A DNA stretch of 35,739 nucleotides, taken from positions 1 through 35,739 of the IMG/VR virus record IMGVR_UViG_3300031857_000647. One strand, given 5' to 3'. Origin of the DNA: a virus. Under the pieces are notes generated by a model. The model saw nothing but the letters and a program-made list of their open reading frames with translations. It did not search any database and was not told the origin of the DNA. The position numbers were made by a program, and so were the translations under genes. This document shows positions 13,123 through 21,703 of this stretch, piece by piece. Each line of letters begins with the position of its first letter. The stretch's first letter is position 1.

Positions 13123-13149
13123 TAAATATAAATTACAAAATTAGGTCAA
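13123..13149 (-). promoter_or_regulatory. TTG-N16-TATATTTA promoter
   Basis: TTG (13149-13147), ACCTAAT, TATATTTA (13130-13123) after 16 bases. It overlaps the stop of the glycosyltransferase gene upstream and drives the SWIM-finger gene. Confidence 0.65.
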
Positions 13150-13730
13150 CTCCATAAACCTAATTGTTCATGATTACCATAATGGCCATTCCCATCTAAA
13201 TAATTTGCTTGACTAAAATAACTAACATTAATATTTTTTCTATTAATCCATTCTGTTAATAAAAATGGTCCTATAGGCTCTAACTTATGTTGTTCACCTG
13301 TTGATATATCTATTTTTAAATTAGTTCGTTGTTTGTTATATTCAAGACAATCATTAAATAAACCTGGTTTAGCTATAATAAAGGCATCATCAAATACTTC
13401 TGAAATGAAGGGATATGTTAACACTAGATCAACTTGATGGAAATTATTATCTTTTTCAATTTGATAGAATGATTTTTTCCATTTAATATCTAAATCAGTT
13501 ACTATACCTCCATACTTAGCTAACACAGCGTATTTAGCTAAATTGCATTTGCCTATAAATGAAATACTATTATACAATTCAATTAAATCAAGTTTGGATA
13601 TTAAACTAATTATATCATTATCTTTCCAATATGTAATTTGGTAACCAGGATTGAGTTGGGAACATGTTTTTATATTAGACATGTACTTAACAGGTATATC
13701 ACCTCCAATCCATATATAGTGTATCATCAT
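13146..13730 (-). CDS. GT32-like glycosyltransferase (DXD sugar-binding)
   Basis: 194 residues. It begins MMIHYIWIGGDIPVKY and has NPGYQITYWKDND (27-39), then LAKYAVLAKYGGIVTDLDI with the DxD at 79-81. This order (IWIGG, W-D, A-x-R/Y-LxxYGG-x-x-DxD) is that of the OCH1/TcdA-type sugar transferases (Gly_transf_sug, GT32-like). It likely transfers a hexose from a nucleotide sugar to a phage or host-surface acceptor. It is the last gene of the glycan block and overlaps the upstream HNH-like gene by four bases. Confidence 0.8.
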   Translation of the reverse strand: MMIHYIWIGGDIPVKYMSNIKTCSQLNPGYQITYWKDNDIISLISKLDLIELYNSISFIGKCNLAKYAVLAKYGGIVTDLDIKWKKSFYQIEKDNNFHQVDLVLTYPFISEVFDDAFIIAKPGLFNDCLEYNKQRTNLKIDISTGEQHKLEPIGPFLLTEWINRKNINVSYFSQANYLDGNGHYGNHEQLGLWS

Positions 13731-14356
13731 ACTTTAGAAACAAATTCAGATCCTAGTTCATGATCATCATCAACTATACCTAACTGTTGTAAATGTTCTT
13801 TGAAGTGATCATCCATTTCCCAATCAACTTTAGATTGGAATGTAGATGGATTATAATCTTCTATGTGTTGTATTTGTTTGTTAGTAAAGATATTACCAAC
13901 ATAAAGGAAATAATGGTTATAACAAAGTAATTCTAAATTATCAATTGTCCAATTCTTCTTATTACCATCCTTAAAATTAAGTATTAAAGGTACTTTATAA
14001 TCAGATACTCTACGTTCTTGGAACTGACATTTGGAACAACACTCTTGTAAGTAACTTTCCTGTATTAATCTATTCTTTAGTTTCTCAGGTGTATATGAGT
14101 CAATAGGTACTCTACCTTCAATTATATCTTTTAGAGCTGGTTCCTTACCTTTATTAGTTAAGAATTTAGCTATACCTTTACCTGATTGATTTTTATGTTT
14201 ATCAAATAATGTTATTCCATTATCGTCAGTGAAATTCTTAGCCCATTTTTTATAATGGATGTATGAGCAATGAAGATATCTAGCCGCACTTCTATTTGAT
14301 TTAGTCATAGCCATAGCTCGCTCAATATCACTCTTCATTAGCGGTTTTGGTAACAT
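13727..14356 (-). CDS. HNH-like nuclease, possibly degenerate
   Basis: 209 residues. The N-terminus has a helix-turn-helix-like AMTKSNRSAARYLHCSYIHY. The middle has CCSKC (106-110), then PLILNFKDGNKKNWTIDN and LELLCYNH (142-148), the spacing of a zinc-stabilised HNH fold. The usual first His of the HxDGN strand is replaced by Asn/Phe, so catalysis is doubtful. It could be a homing nuclease remnant or a DNA-binding protein. It lies beside the GIY-YIG gene within the glycan block. Confidence 0.65.
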   Translation of the reverse strand: MLPKPLMKSDIERAMAMTKSNRSAARYLHCSYIHYKKWAKNFTDDNGITLFDKHKNQSGKGIAKFLTNKGKEPALKDIIEGRVPIDSYTPEKLKNRLIQESYLQECCSKCQFQERRVSDYKVPLILNFKDGNKKNWTIDNLELLCYNHYFLYVGNIFTNKQIQHIEDYNPSTFQSKVDWEMDDHFKEHLQQLGIVDDDHELGSEFVSKV

Positions 14357-14359
14357 AAC

Positions 14360-14917
14360 TTATTTCTTTAATTTACATTTATCAAAATGCCATCGTAACA
14401 TATTATGTGGAGCACCTGTTTTATTACAATGAGGGCATATTATTATAGGTTTAGGTTTATTTTTCATAACGTCACTTCTTCTTTGTTTCCAAATTTCACT
14501 TTGTTTAAAACCTTTTTTAGATAAACTTATTTTTAATCCTGTGTCCTCTTTATGGCATGATTTTCTTCCTTTTAAATTTAAACTTACTCCTGGTTTTTTT
14601 AATCCTTTATTTCCTAAACTTATTTTATTTTTTTCTTCTTCTGTTCTAGTTTGAGGGCCATTACCTCCTTTCATTCTATTGTTCATCAATTCAAATCCCC
14701 AAGATCTAAATTGTTCTATCCAATATGTTTCAATTCCTTCCCAATCATGATAATCAACAGATTGTATTTCGTCAATTAAAGTAAATATAATTTCTTTCCC
14801 GTATTTTCGTTTATGATCGTTTTTTCTAGTACTTATGTTTCTAGTTTTACCTATATAAACTTTATTTGGATTTCCGTAGCAATTTTCTACTAGATAAATA
14901 TGGGTGATACTTGTCAT
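14360..14917 (-). CDS. GIY-YIG homing endonuclease with NUMOD3 repeats and zinc finger
   Basis: 185 residues. HIYLVENCYGNPNKVYIG (6-23) is the GIY-YIG pair with KTRNISTRKNDH giving the catalytic Arg region, and GIETYWIEQF (61-70) the Glu region. Then come short NUMOD3-type repeats (KNKISLGNKG, GLKISLSKKG) that bind DNA, and a C-terminal CPHC...H...C finger (161-181). This is a typical free-standing SegA-type enzyme of T4-like phages. It appears inserted between the 15.4 kb genes and the glycan-related gene downstream. Confidence 0.85.
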   Translation of the reverse strand: MTSITHIYLVENCYGNPNKVYIGKTRNISTRKNDHKRKYGKEIIFTLIDEIQSVDYHDWEGIETYWIEQFRSWGFELMNNRMKGGNGPQTRTEEEKNKISLGNKGLKKPGVSLNLKGRKSCHKEDTGLKISLSKKGFKQSEIWKQRRSDVMKNKPKPIIICPHCNKTGAPHNMLRWHFDKCKLKK

Positions 14918-14950
14918 ATATTAATAAATATCCCATATTAAACAAGAGGT

Positions 14951-15355
14951 CTATTTTTCATTATCTGACTTTAACTTAGATAATATATTCCAAATGTCTT
15001 CAGGTGTTTCAGATGGGACAATTTTTTCCTCATCATCATATAATTCATTTACTGATCCATCTGGATTGAATTTATCATATAAGTAAAAGTTAATCACTTC
15101 AAAACCATCTTTACCAAAATGGAGTAGTATAAGTGAATCTATAAGTTGTAAATACATTTCATCATAAGTAGAAAAATCTACTTTTAACTCACTATTAACT
15201 AAAGTAGTTCTAATTAAAACGGCTTGCATTGCCATTATAATACTTGTAAATAAATCTTTTTGTTTATCTAAGTATGCTTTTTTCTTTCGTTTAACTGTTG
15301 AGTTTACTTTAAGCAATTGATCAACTGCTTTCTTTATATCATCATAACCATCCAT
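14951..15355 (-). CDS. Hypothetical protein, 134 aa
   Basis: Not recognised. A basic N-terminal helix (QLLKVNSTVKRKKKAYLDK) is followed by a helical core and LILLHFGKDGFEVINFYLYD with NPDGSVNELYDDEE. The FxVINFYLYD-x-F-x-PDGS stretch has the look of a conserved phage family, but none is named. It lies six bases below the 106-residue paralogue gene. Confidence 0.7.
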   Translation of the reverse strand: MDGYDDIKKAVDQLLKVNSTVKRKKKAYLDKQKDLFTSIIMAMQAVLIRTTLVNSELKVDFSTYDEMYLQLIDSLILLHFGKDGFEVINFYLYDKFNPDGSVNELYDDEEKIVPSETPEDIWNILSKLKSDNEK

Positions 15356-15361
15356 ATTGCT

Positions 15362-15682
15362 TTATTTTATTTTTTCTATAACATCTTTTATCTTAATACA
15401 CTCCTCATATTTTTCATCTTCAACAAGTTTATCTATACATGATTGTAATGCTTGTTCCCAATCTCGTTTCTCAATTTCAATATAGTATTCACTTTGTCCT
15501 AACTCAAACAACACTGCTGTTTTAGATCTAGTCTTAACAGCATCTTTAATACTCTCAAATGCTTCTTTAAATACAGCTGTTGAGAATACCTCATTGTTAC
15601 TTAAGGCTTCAATGTCTGCTTTACCTTCACCTTTAGTGCTAACTATCATTTTAGGTATTGTTCTAGTAGTTTTTTTAGCCAT
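15362..15682 (-). CDS. Hypothetical protein, 106 aa, paralogue of the 10899-11222 product
   Basis: No known function. A basic N-terminus (MAKKTTRTIPKMIVSTKG), a helical middle, and a C-terminus with YYIEIEKRDWEQALQSCIDK and YEECIKIKDVIEKIK, matching the paralogue at 10899-11222 in the same order. An ATATTTATA element lies 13 bases upstream, inside the 3' end of the glycosyltransferase gene. Confidence 0.7.
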   Translation of the reverse strand: MAKKTTRTIPKMIVSTKGEGKADIEALSNNEVFSTAVFKEAFESIKDAVKTRSKTAVLFELGQSEYYIEIEKRDWEQALQSCIDKLVEDEKYEECIKIKDVIEKIK

Positions 15683-15694
15683 ATTAACTATTTG

Positions 15695-16864
15695 TTATAA
15701 ATATGAAATTAAACCATGTTCATAAGTAGTTAATGAGCGAACATCTATTTTAAATATATCTAACTCAAATTTACCTATTTCGCCTGAGTCAGCTATGATT
15801 TCAGGTAATTGCATTAATATATTAAATGATTGTTGATTTAGTTTATTAGTATCAAATTCAACTACAATATCATTTGTTGGTGATGTATGTTTATGTAATT
15901 TAAGTTTACTTTTTAAGTCAACCCAAGTATGTTTTTGTTCTAAATCATAATAATATGATTCTAATACTCCCATCTCATCATCAGTGTATAAAGTACTACA
16001 CCATGGTTCTAAAACAGTCATAGCATCTAAATTACAATTATGTACTTTATAACCAATATCATACTTGTGAGGTATAATTGGATATTGATACTCATCATTT
16101 TTAACAAAATGTCCCCACTTGCGAACATAATTTCTCATCGCTTTGTTTTTCATCTCATGAAATGCAGGATCTTTAGTTACTTGTTCTACTCCATCTTGAA
16201 ACTGTCCTCCCCTACAAGTTAAATGATATACATATGCTTCCCAAGTCTGAAGTATACCATAACCATTTAAAATAAATCTATTGAATATATCACTATCCTC
16301 ATGGTATGAATGGAAACGCTCATCATGCATTCCTATACTCATTATATCTTCTTTATAACAAGCCCAAGGTGCAAATATACCTCTTGTAACTATATCTTGA
16401 TTATCAAATAATAATTTTTCAACTTCCTCATCAAATTCTTTCTTTTTAAAATCTTCTGGGTATAATCCAAAATCACCAATTACTTTTTCTTTACCTTTAG
16501 GATGTAATGGTGGTTCAATCCTTGTTCCGCTTATAACTGATAATGGTTTTAAATATTTTAATACACCTGTATCAAATCCTTTAGCCATATACATATCAGC
16601 ATGAAACATACATACTATATTTGTTTTGGCTGCTTCAATACATCTATTATAACCAGCAGCAATGCCTTGAGGTTTGTCATCAAGATTTTTTAAATATGTA
16701 ATATTATTTTCCTTACACCATTCCTCAGTACCATCATTATCAGCATCAATAAACACTATAATATCATGTTCATAGGCTGAATTTTCTCTAATTGAATTAA
16801 TACTGTTTTTTAAATACCTTAAGTTATTTTTACTTGGTATACAAAATGTTATTTTTCTACTCAT
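15695..16864 (-). CDS. GT2-type glycosyltransferase, 389 aa
   Basis: The N-terminal 110 residues are a GT-A nucleotide-sugar domain: ITFCIPSKNNLRYLKNSINS, IIVFIDADNDGTEEW, then CMFHADMYM (85-93) in the place of the DxD. A later region has HSYHEDSDIFNRFILNGYG, the typical ED acceptor-base helix. The C-terminal third is unassigned. It is similar to the 283-residue enzyme at 19556-20407 (FCI-x-NNLxYLK, DGTxEW), so the two are paralogues. It overlaps the upstream FkbM gene by four bases. Confidence 0.85.
   Translation of the reverse strand: MSRKITFCIPSKNNLRYLKNSINSIRENSAYEHDIIVFIDADNDGTEEWCKENNITYLKNLDDKPQGIAAGYNRCIEAAKTNIVCMFHADMYMAKGFDTGVLKYLKPLSVISGTRIEPPLHPKGKEKVIGDFGLYPEDFKKKEFDEEVEKLLFDNQDIVTRGIFAPWACYKEDIMSIGMHDERFHSYHEDSDIFNRFILNGYGILQTWEAYVYHLTCRGGQFQDGVEQVTKDPAFHEMKNKAMRNYVRKWGHFVKNDEYQYPIIPHKYDIGYKVHNCNLDAMTVLEPWCSTLYTDDEMGVLESYYYDLEQKHTWVDLKSKLKLHKHTSPTNDIVVEFDTNKLNQQSFNILMQLPEIIADSGEIGKFELDIFKIDVRSLTTYEHGLISYL
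15696..15704 (-). promoter_or_regulatory. ATATTTATA element
   Basis: The minus strand reads CATATTTATAACAAA within the last codons of the glycosyltransferase gene, 13 bases above the start of the 106-residue gene. Same core as four other elements in this window. Confidence 0.4.
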
Positions 16865-17487
16865 AAATTATTTTTAATAAACAAAACGTCTTTTTGATAT
16901 TCATCTAATATAACTTCATCTAGTATTGTAAATCCATAGTTACCTAAATAGTCAACTACGTCTTGATAATACGATTGTCCCTCCCATACCTGCTTTATTT
17001 CTAATTCTACTTGTATTGCTTTAGTATTGTTTAATTTGTCTTCAAATCCTTTTAATACCTGTAAAGCAAATCCCTCAACATCTATCTTCATTAAATCAAA
17101 TCCATCTACATTTAAATGTAACATCACATCTACCATTTTCCAAGCATCTATTTCTACTTTTTCACTTATAAATGGACTAATTGTTCTATCTAATAAAGAT
17201 GATATACCTACATTTTCTTCCTTACCAAACACACCTGCATTAAATTCTACAACACCTGTTTCATCTGATGCTGCTACATTAAGTGTTTGATATTGAGGAT
17301 AAGTAGATATAATGTTGTTATAACATCCTGGGTGTGCTTCTATTATATAACATTTGTTTGGGTCTAATTTCCAATAATGAGCTATATAATTAGTATCATG
17401 CCCATCACGAGAACCAATTTCAGCAAATGTATTTACTGCTATTTTGTCTTTTAAAGTATTAGTTAATTGTCTTATATCATGTCTCAT
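16861..17487 (-). CDS. FkbM-family SAM methyltransferase
   Basis: 208 residues with the SAM-binding FAEIGSRDGHDT at 21-32, CYIIEAHPGCYNNI (motif II, acidic residue after the second strand), LNVAASDETG and then LMKIDVEGFALQVLKGF, the signature of FkbM methyltransferases. These usually O-methylate sugars or small molecules. In this setting it likely caps sugars made by the surrounding glycosyltransferases. It overlaps its neighbours by four bases on both sides. Confidence 0.9.
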   Translation of the reverse strand: MRHDIRQLTNTLKDKIAVNTFAEIGSRDGHDTNYIAHYWKLDPNKCYIIEAHPGCYNNIISTYPQYQTLNVAASDETGVVEFNAGVFGKEENVGISSLLDRTISPFISEKVEIDAWKMVDVMLHLNVDGFDLMKIDVEGFALQVLKGFEDKLNNTKAIQVELEIKQVWEGQSYYQDVVDYLGNYGFTILDEVILDEYQKDVLFIKNNL

Positions 17488-18209
17488 ACTGAATAATTTT
17501 GTCCGTGTTGTCTTAGTTCACCATACAGTGCTTTATATTCTTCACTATTAATAAAATATCTATACATTCCTTCTTCTGCTAATCTACAAAACTCACTTAC
17601 ACCTATATTAACTTTATTTTGTTTAAATGTTTGAGAGTTTAAATGGCATATAGTATTACTATCAGATACTATAGTTTTAAGACCATTAGTTTCTGTTATA
17701 CAACCCGTATAAAAATCTAATCCCCATCCATATATTAAGTCATGAGGGTATTGTTTAATAATTTCTAAAACGTCTCTTCTAATTAATGGACATTGAAAAT
17801 CAACCCATTTAACTTGTCTTAATCCCTTACCCCAATTCCACATTTGCTTCCAGTGGCATTGATCTACTGAAGCGTTTATTACAGTTGGGCTATAAACAGC
17901 AGCATCTGAATACTCAGCTTCACTTAATGATGTAGTTAAAAATGATGGACCATGAAATATAAGATCATTATTTAAAAAATAAAGATAATCATGATCTGTA
18001 GTTAAAAAATAATCTAGTACAACATTAAAACCACCTCCAAAATATATGTTCTCATCTAACTGATGAGTAGTAGATTTAGCTAATGGAGCTGTTGAACCAT
18101 TATCAACAACCATTAATTCACATTTACTAAATAGTGGGTCTCGTTTTAATTGATTAACTAGATTATCTGTTAAGTCAGGTAAATTATGATTTAAAGTAGC
18201 TATTAACAT
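17484..18209 (-). CDS. GT2 (rhamnosyltransferase-like) glycosyltransferase, 241 aa
   Basis: The fold signs are MLIATLNHNLPDLTDNLVNQ, LMVVDNGST (32-40), YFGGGFNVVLDY and YLYFLNNDLIF, where NND (80-82) replaces the DxD as in many rhamnosyl- and galactosyl-type GT2 enzymes. VDFQCPLIRRDVLEII and LIYGWGLDFYTGC supply the acceptor-side acid. It is coupled by overlap to the two methyltransferase genes on either side. Confidence 0.85.
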   Translation of the reverse strand: MLIATLNHNLPDLTDNLVNQLKRDPLFSKCELMVVDNGSTAPLAKSTTHQLDENIYFGGGFNVVLDYFLTTDHDYLYFLNNDLIFHGPSFLTTSLSEAEYSDAAVYSPTVINASVDQCHWKQMWNWGKGLRQVKWVDFQCPLIRRDVLEIIKQYPHDLIYGWGLDFYTGCITETNGLKTIVSDSNTICHLNSQTFKQNKVNIGVSEFCRLAEEGMYRYFINSEEYKALYGELRQHGQNYSV

Positions 18210-18781
18210 TACTTATATTTTTGGTCTCTATTTTCAATTACAATAATTACATCGTCCCATCTACTTTTATTAAATCTTAAATCAACAGTATAAGCATAAT
18301 GTGTATTATTATCTATAACATTATAAATGTCTTCTAAATAATTTATATCTTGAATATCTTCTATAATCATAATACCATCTGGCTTTAGTAATGGTAAATA
18401 TAATTTAATAGATTCTAATTGGTGTTCCAAATAATGAGAACCATCTTCTAAAATAATATCATATTGTCTTTCAGATGCTTGTTTAACTACATTTACATCA
18501 TCAAAACTGCCTTTATAGAATGTAAATAAATTTTTATCTACTTTTATATAATCAGCTATATCAATTCCATAATGTTTAATATTAGGAAAATACTCTGAGC
18601 ATATAGCTATATTGCCTCCAAAATTAAGGCCTATTTCTAAAAAATCAATTGATTTATTTCTATACGGTTCAAATAATCTATCATACACTACAGCATAAGC
18701 ATGTCCGTTACTATAATCACCTTGATAACTTAATTTATCAGTTAGGTGTTGATATTTAATTGCTAAATCTTTATAATTCAT
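18209..18781 (-). CDS. Class I SAM-dependent methyltransferase, 190 aa
   Basis: The glycine-rich SAM loop is FLEIGLNFGGNIAI (47-60), followed by HYGIDIADYIKVD, YDIILEDGSHYLEHQLESIK and LLKPDGIMIIEDI. The DGSHxxxHQ motif is typical of Methyltransf_24/cephalosporin-hydroxylase-like enzymes acting on sugars or polysaccharides. The last base of the stop is shared with the next start, so it is translationally coupled. Confidence 0.85.
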   Translation of the reverse strand: MNYKDLAIKYQHLTDKLSYQGDYSNGHAYAVVYDRLFEPYRNKSIDFLEIGLNFGGNIAICSEYFPNIKHYGIDIADYIKVDKNLFTFYKGSFDDVNVVKQASERQYDIILEDGSHYLEHQLESIKLYLPLLKPDGIMIIEDIQDINYLEDIYNVIDNNTHYAYTVDLRFNKSRWDDVIIVIENRDQKYK

Positions 18782-19568
18782 ATTTTACAGGTGCGTTATA
18801 ATTTGATTGCATTATGATACCCATATAATTTTGGGCTATCATTTCTTCAGTTATTCCTAAATGTTTATATTCTAAATATTGTTGTTGGTAATGAAATACT
18901 TTAAATAATGGTTCTACTGGATATAAAGGTATTGATTTGAATTGTAATAATGCTTCTCCATACCAACTAAATTCACTATGTGAGTATTCTAATAACTGTT
19001 CAAATGTTAAGTTATTAGGTTTAATATATTTTTCTTCTAAGTCACTCCATACTTTAGATGACCAAATAATAGGTGATGGACCAAAGTCATATACTCTACC
19101 TTCACGTCCAAATAAAGTCATTATTTTATTTCTATCACTTACAAAACTATCTTTAGGATCAAATCCTAATACTTTAGTTTTAGTTACTGTCCAAGTGAAT
19201 AATTCTTTCTGTTCATGTATTACAGTATAAGGTGTTTCATTATCAAACATAAAATCACTTATACCAAATGGTCTTATAAAATAAGCATCTGAGTCTAGGC
19301 AAACATAGTTTTCAGCTAATCCTAATTTCCAAAAATTAGATTTAACTAACTGTTGTTGTACCCAACCTGGTTTATTTGATTGATAAATGTCATCATCACA
19401 TAATACAGTTATACCTTCTATTTGTTTAAATTCAGATACATCTTCTTTAGGTACACTAACATAAAAACGAATATTGTCTTTATTATAGTCCTCAACTGAT
19501 GAAACTAAATTAACTAAACGAGTGAAGTCTTTACTATATGACTTGCAATATAAAACTAATTTTTCCAT
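18771..19568 (-). CDS. DUF6492-type glycosyltransferase-like protein, 265 aa
   Basis: It begins LVLYCKSYSKDFTRLVNLVS and shows GWVQQQLVKSNFWKLGL followed by YVCLDSDAYFIRPF with a DxD at 92-94. The QQxxK-x-x-x-LDSDxxF order matches DUF6492 proteins, putative GT-A transferases. Later FSWYGEALLQF could be the acceptor side. It is part of the glycan block and overlaps its neighbour by 13 bases. Confidence 0.75.
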   Translation of the reverse strand: MEKLVLYCKSYSKDFTRLVNLVSSVEDYNKDNIRFYVSVPKEDVSEFKQIEGITVLCDDDIYQSNKPGWVQQQLVKSNFWKLGLAENYVCLDSDAYFIRPFGISDFMFDNETPYTVIHEQKELFTWTVTKTKVLGFDPKDSFVSDRNKIMTLFGREGRVYDFGPSPIIWSSKVWSDLEEKYIKPNNLTFEQLLEYSHSEFSWYGEALLQFKSIPLYPVEPLFKVFHYQQQYLEYKHLGITEEMIAQNYMGIIMQSNYNAPVKYEL

Positions 19569-20407
19569 GGTTTAATCATTCCGTATTGATCAAATATAGG
19601 CATCTTACCCCACTTAGCCAACCATTTTCTAGCATTATTATATTCTGCTTCTTGTTGGCGTTGAGATGATTTACCATCATTTTCTTCTAGCCTATGAGAA
19701 CCTCTAGCTCCAAAATGCCAAACAATAGATTTAGATGGTAAAATAAATCTAACACCATGTTGCTGCATACGTAAAAATAAATCCATATCCTCCCAACTTG
19801 TAGGGGCAAATATATCATCATTACCTCCTACTTCATCCCAAACTGATTTTTTAACTAGACCACTTACACCTTCACCTTTAGGTATTTCAAAGTCATTCAT
19901 TTGTTTAAATTCATTAACCCATTCTTCTAAATCATTAGATCTAAAATCATGACTATATGCTCCAAAAGCATCTAATGGTACTAAAGCAGTACCTGGTCTA
20001 TCAGGTGAATTAAATGTATTAGGTTCTATTCTAAAACTATTAACCCATAATTTTTCATTAGGGTATTTATTATGTACATTGAGTAATTCTAAATCCCAAT
20101 CTTTAGTTACATAAAAATCTGAGTGTAAAAAACAAATATATTCTGTTTTAACTTTATCAGCGCAAAAATTCATTCCACCTCCTATTCCTATAGGCACTTC
20201 ATTTTTATCTATATAAACTGTTAATCCATATTTACCAATATTATTTGATAACCACTCATTAGTACCATCAGTACAATTTTCAGCGTGAATAATAAATGGA
20301 GCGTCTTTAAAATGACTATTTTTTCTTACTGAATCAATAGCTAGTTTTAGGTAGGGTAAATTATTATAAGTTGAGATACAAAACGTTAATGGATTAGATT
20401 GTATCAT
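19556..20407 (-). CDS. GT2 glycosyltransferase, 283 aa
   Basis: A GT-A domain with LTFCISTYNNLPYLKLAIDS, DGTNEWLSNNIGKYG and YICFLHSDFYV (HSD at 95-97), then TSWEDMDLFLRMQQHGVRF, the ED acid helix, and IVWHFGARGSH. ATG 20407 is chosen because it overlaps the upstream stop by 14 bases, a spacing repeated in this window; an earlier start at 20437 would overlap by 44. Paralogue of the 389-residue enzyme at 15695-16864. Confidence 0.85.
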   Translation of the reverse strand: MIQSNPLTFCISTYNNLPYLKLAIDSVRKNSHFKDAPFIIHAENCTDGTNEWLSNNIGKYGLTVYIDKNEVPIGIGGGMNFCADKVKTEYICFLHSDFYVTKDWDLELLNVHNKYPNEKLWVNSFRIEPNTFNSPDRPGTALVPLDAFGAYSHDFRSNDLEEWVNEFKQMNDFEIPKGEGVSGLVKKSVWDEVGGNDDIFAPTSWEDMDLFLRMQQHGVRFILPSKSIVWHFGARGSHRLEENDGKSSQRQQEAEYNNARKWLAKWGKMPIFDQYGMIKPWKN

Positions 20408-21005
20408 AATAGGAGTTTTGTTTTTCTTGTCTTTCAATTGATTTAGGATGGACTAAATCATATCCATAAGGTAAATTAGCTATTGTTCTCCATCCTGATA
20501 AACGTTCATGTACTTTATTTATCCAAAGGATATGAGGCTTATTAGCGCATATGCGAGTTTGATAGTCTGGATAGTTAACATAACCATTATCGTCTACAAA
20601 CCATCTCCATTTATCAATATGTTCTCTAGTTAAACCATCCACAGTATTAATTCTAGGTACAGCTATAACATCTACTATACCTTTATTAGCTTCAAGTATT
20701 TCATGAATATTAAATAACAAATCGTCACTTAAATATTCATCCGCGTCAATAAAAAATATCCATTCTTTAGTACAATCTAATTTAAGATTATTTTTAAATG
20801 AAGCAAAATTACTATTTAAAGCAAAACTAATTTGTTTTATAGTAGAAAAATTATCTACTACTTCCTTTACTTCAGGAGTAGCAGTTACATCTAATTGTAC
20901 TACTATTTCATCTCCTTTCTTAATATTTTTAGCTAGTTGTCTTAATAGACGTTCTAATTCAATATGTTCATTACAAGCGGTAATAGCAAAACTAATATTA
21001 GCCAT
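20394..21005 (-). CDS. GT2 glycosyltransferase, 203 aa, WaaE/KdtX-like
   Basis: SFAITACNEHIELERLLRQL, EIVVQLDVTATPEV and WIFFIDADEYLSDDLL (DAD at 87-89). The later pattern QTRICANKPHILWINKVHERL is close to that of LPS-core GT2 enzymes (x-R-hhhxNxxxhxWxxxVHExh). Short for the class but without obvious truncation. It precedes the 283-residue GT2 gene. Confidence 0.85.
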   Translation of the reverse strand: MANISFAITACNEHIELERLLRQLAKNIKKGDEIVVQLDVTATPEVKEVVDNFSTIKQISFALNSNFASFKNNLKLDCTKEWIFFIDADEYLSDDLLFNIHEILEANKGIVDVIAVPRINTVDGLTREHIDKWRWFVDDNGYVNYPDYQTRICANKPHILWINKVHERLSGWRTIANLPYGYDLVHPKSIERQEKQNSYYDTI

Positions 21006-21015
21006 AACTTAAATT

Positions 21016-21444
21016 TTAAATTAAACCAATGTAGTGACAAGCTTCATCAAACTGGTCTTTACTAAATGTTTTTAGTGTTTTAGGATCTGATTTATAAGCA
21101 GCTCCTTTAAGTTTTGTTTTTTCTTCATCTGTTGTTTCAACTGCTTTAATACCTGCCCAGCCCCAATTATCTTTATTAGTACCATTTACAAATACAGTAC
21201 CTTTATCTTGAACATTAATAACTGTTGGATACCAAACTTGTTTTTTATCATCTACAAACCTAATATCTTTATATAGTTCAGGCATTACTTCTTCAGTCTC
21301 AGTTACTAACTGACTACCTTCAATCATTAACTCATTAGATGTGAAACCACATCCCATACAACTCCAAATTAATATTTTTTGTTGTTCATATTCATAACAA
21401 GCATCTGAGCCACAATTTAGGCATATTACTAATTTATCATTCAT
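21016..21444 (-). CDS. Zinc-ribbon hypothetical protein, 142 aa
   Basis: The N-terminus has CLNCGSDACY and about 15 residues on WSCMGCGFTSNE, two CxxC knuckles forming a zinc ribbon. The rest (VWYPTVINVQDKGTVFVNGT, NWGWAGIKAVETTDEEKTK) is a beta/alpha domain with no name that I can give. ATG 21444 is preferred over 21462 because it avoids overlapping the upstream gene. It is embedded in the glycan block. Confidence 0.75.
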   Translation of the reverse strand: MNDKLVICLNCGSDACYEYEQQKILIWSCMGCGFTSNELMIEGSQLVTETEEVMPELYKDIRFVDDKKQVWYPTVINVQDKGTVFVNGTNKDNWGWAGIKAVETTDEEKTKLKGAAYKSDPKTLKTFSKDQFDEACHYIGLI

Positions 21445-21445
21445 A

Positions 21446-21703
21446 TTAATATATTTTTTCACTCGGCATTGGTGTTACATCATAATGTAATCCTTCATTA
21501 CCATTTTGTCCTATAATATCCATTCGTTCATTCATTTCTGCTTCATCACTTTCTAAAGCATGTCCTACACAAGGTGGAATTTTATTATCGTTTACTTTTT
21601 CTAAATTACTTTTTAATGCTTCCCAACCTTGAGGAGTTAAATTATAATTATTAGAACCAGTTACAAATCCTTTTAACCATATAATAAATTCTCTACTAGT
21701 CAT
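21446..21703 (-). CDS. Conserved-looking small phage protein, 85 aa
   Basis: MTSREFIIWLKGFVTGSNNY followed by LTPQGWEALKSNLEKV is a helical pattern familiar from many phages and prophages, but without an assigned role. The C-terminal half is polar (CVGHALESDEAEMNERM). It shares one base with the upstream GT4 gene's stop. Confidence 0.7.
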   Translation of the reverse strand: MTSREFIIWLKGFVTGSNNYNLTPQGWEALKSNLEKVNDNKIPPCVGHALESDEAEMNERMDIIGQNGNEGLHYDVTPMPSEKIY

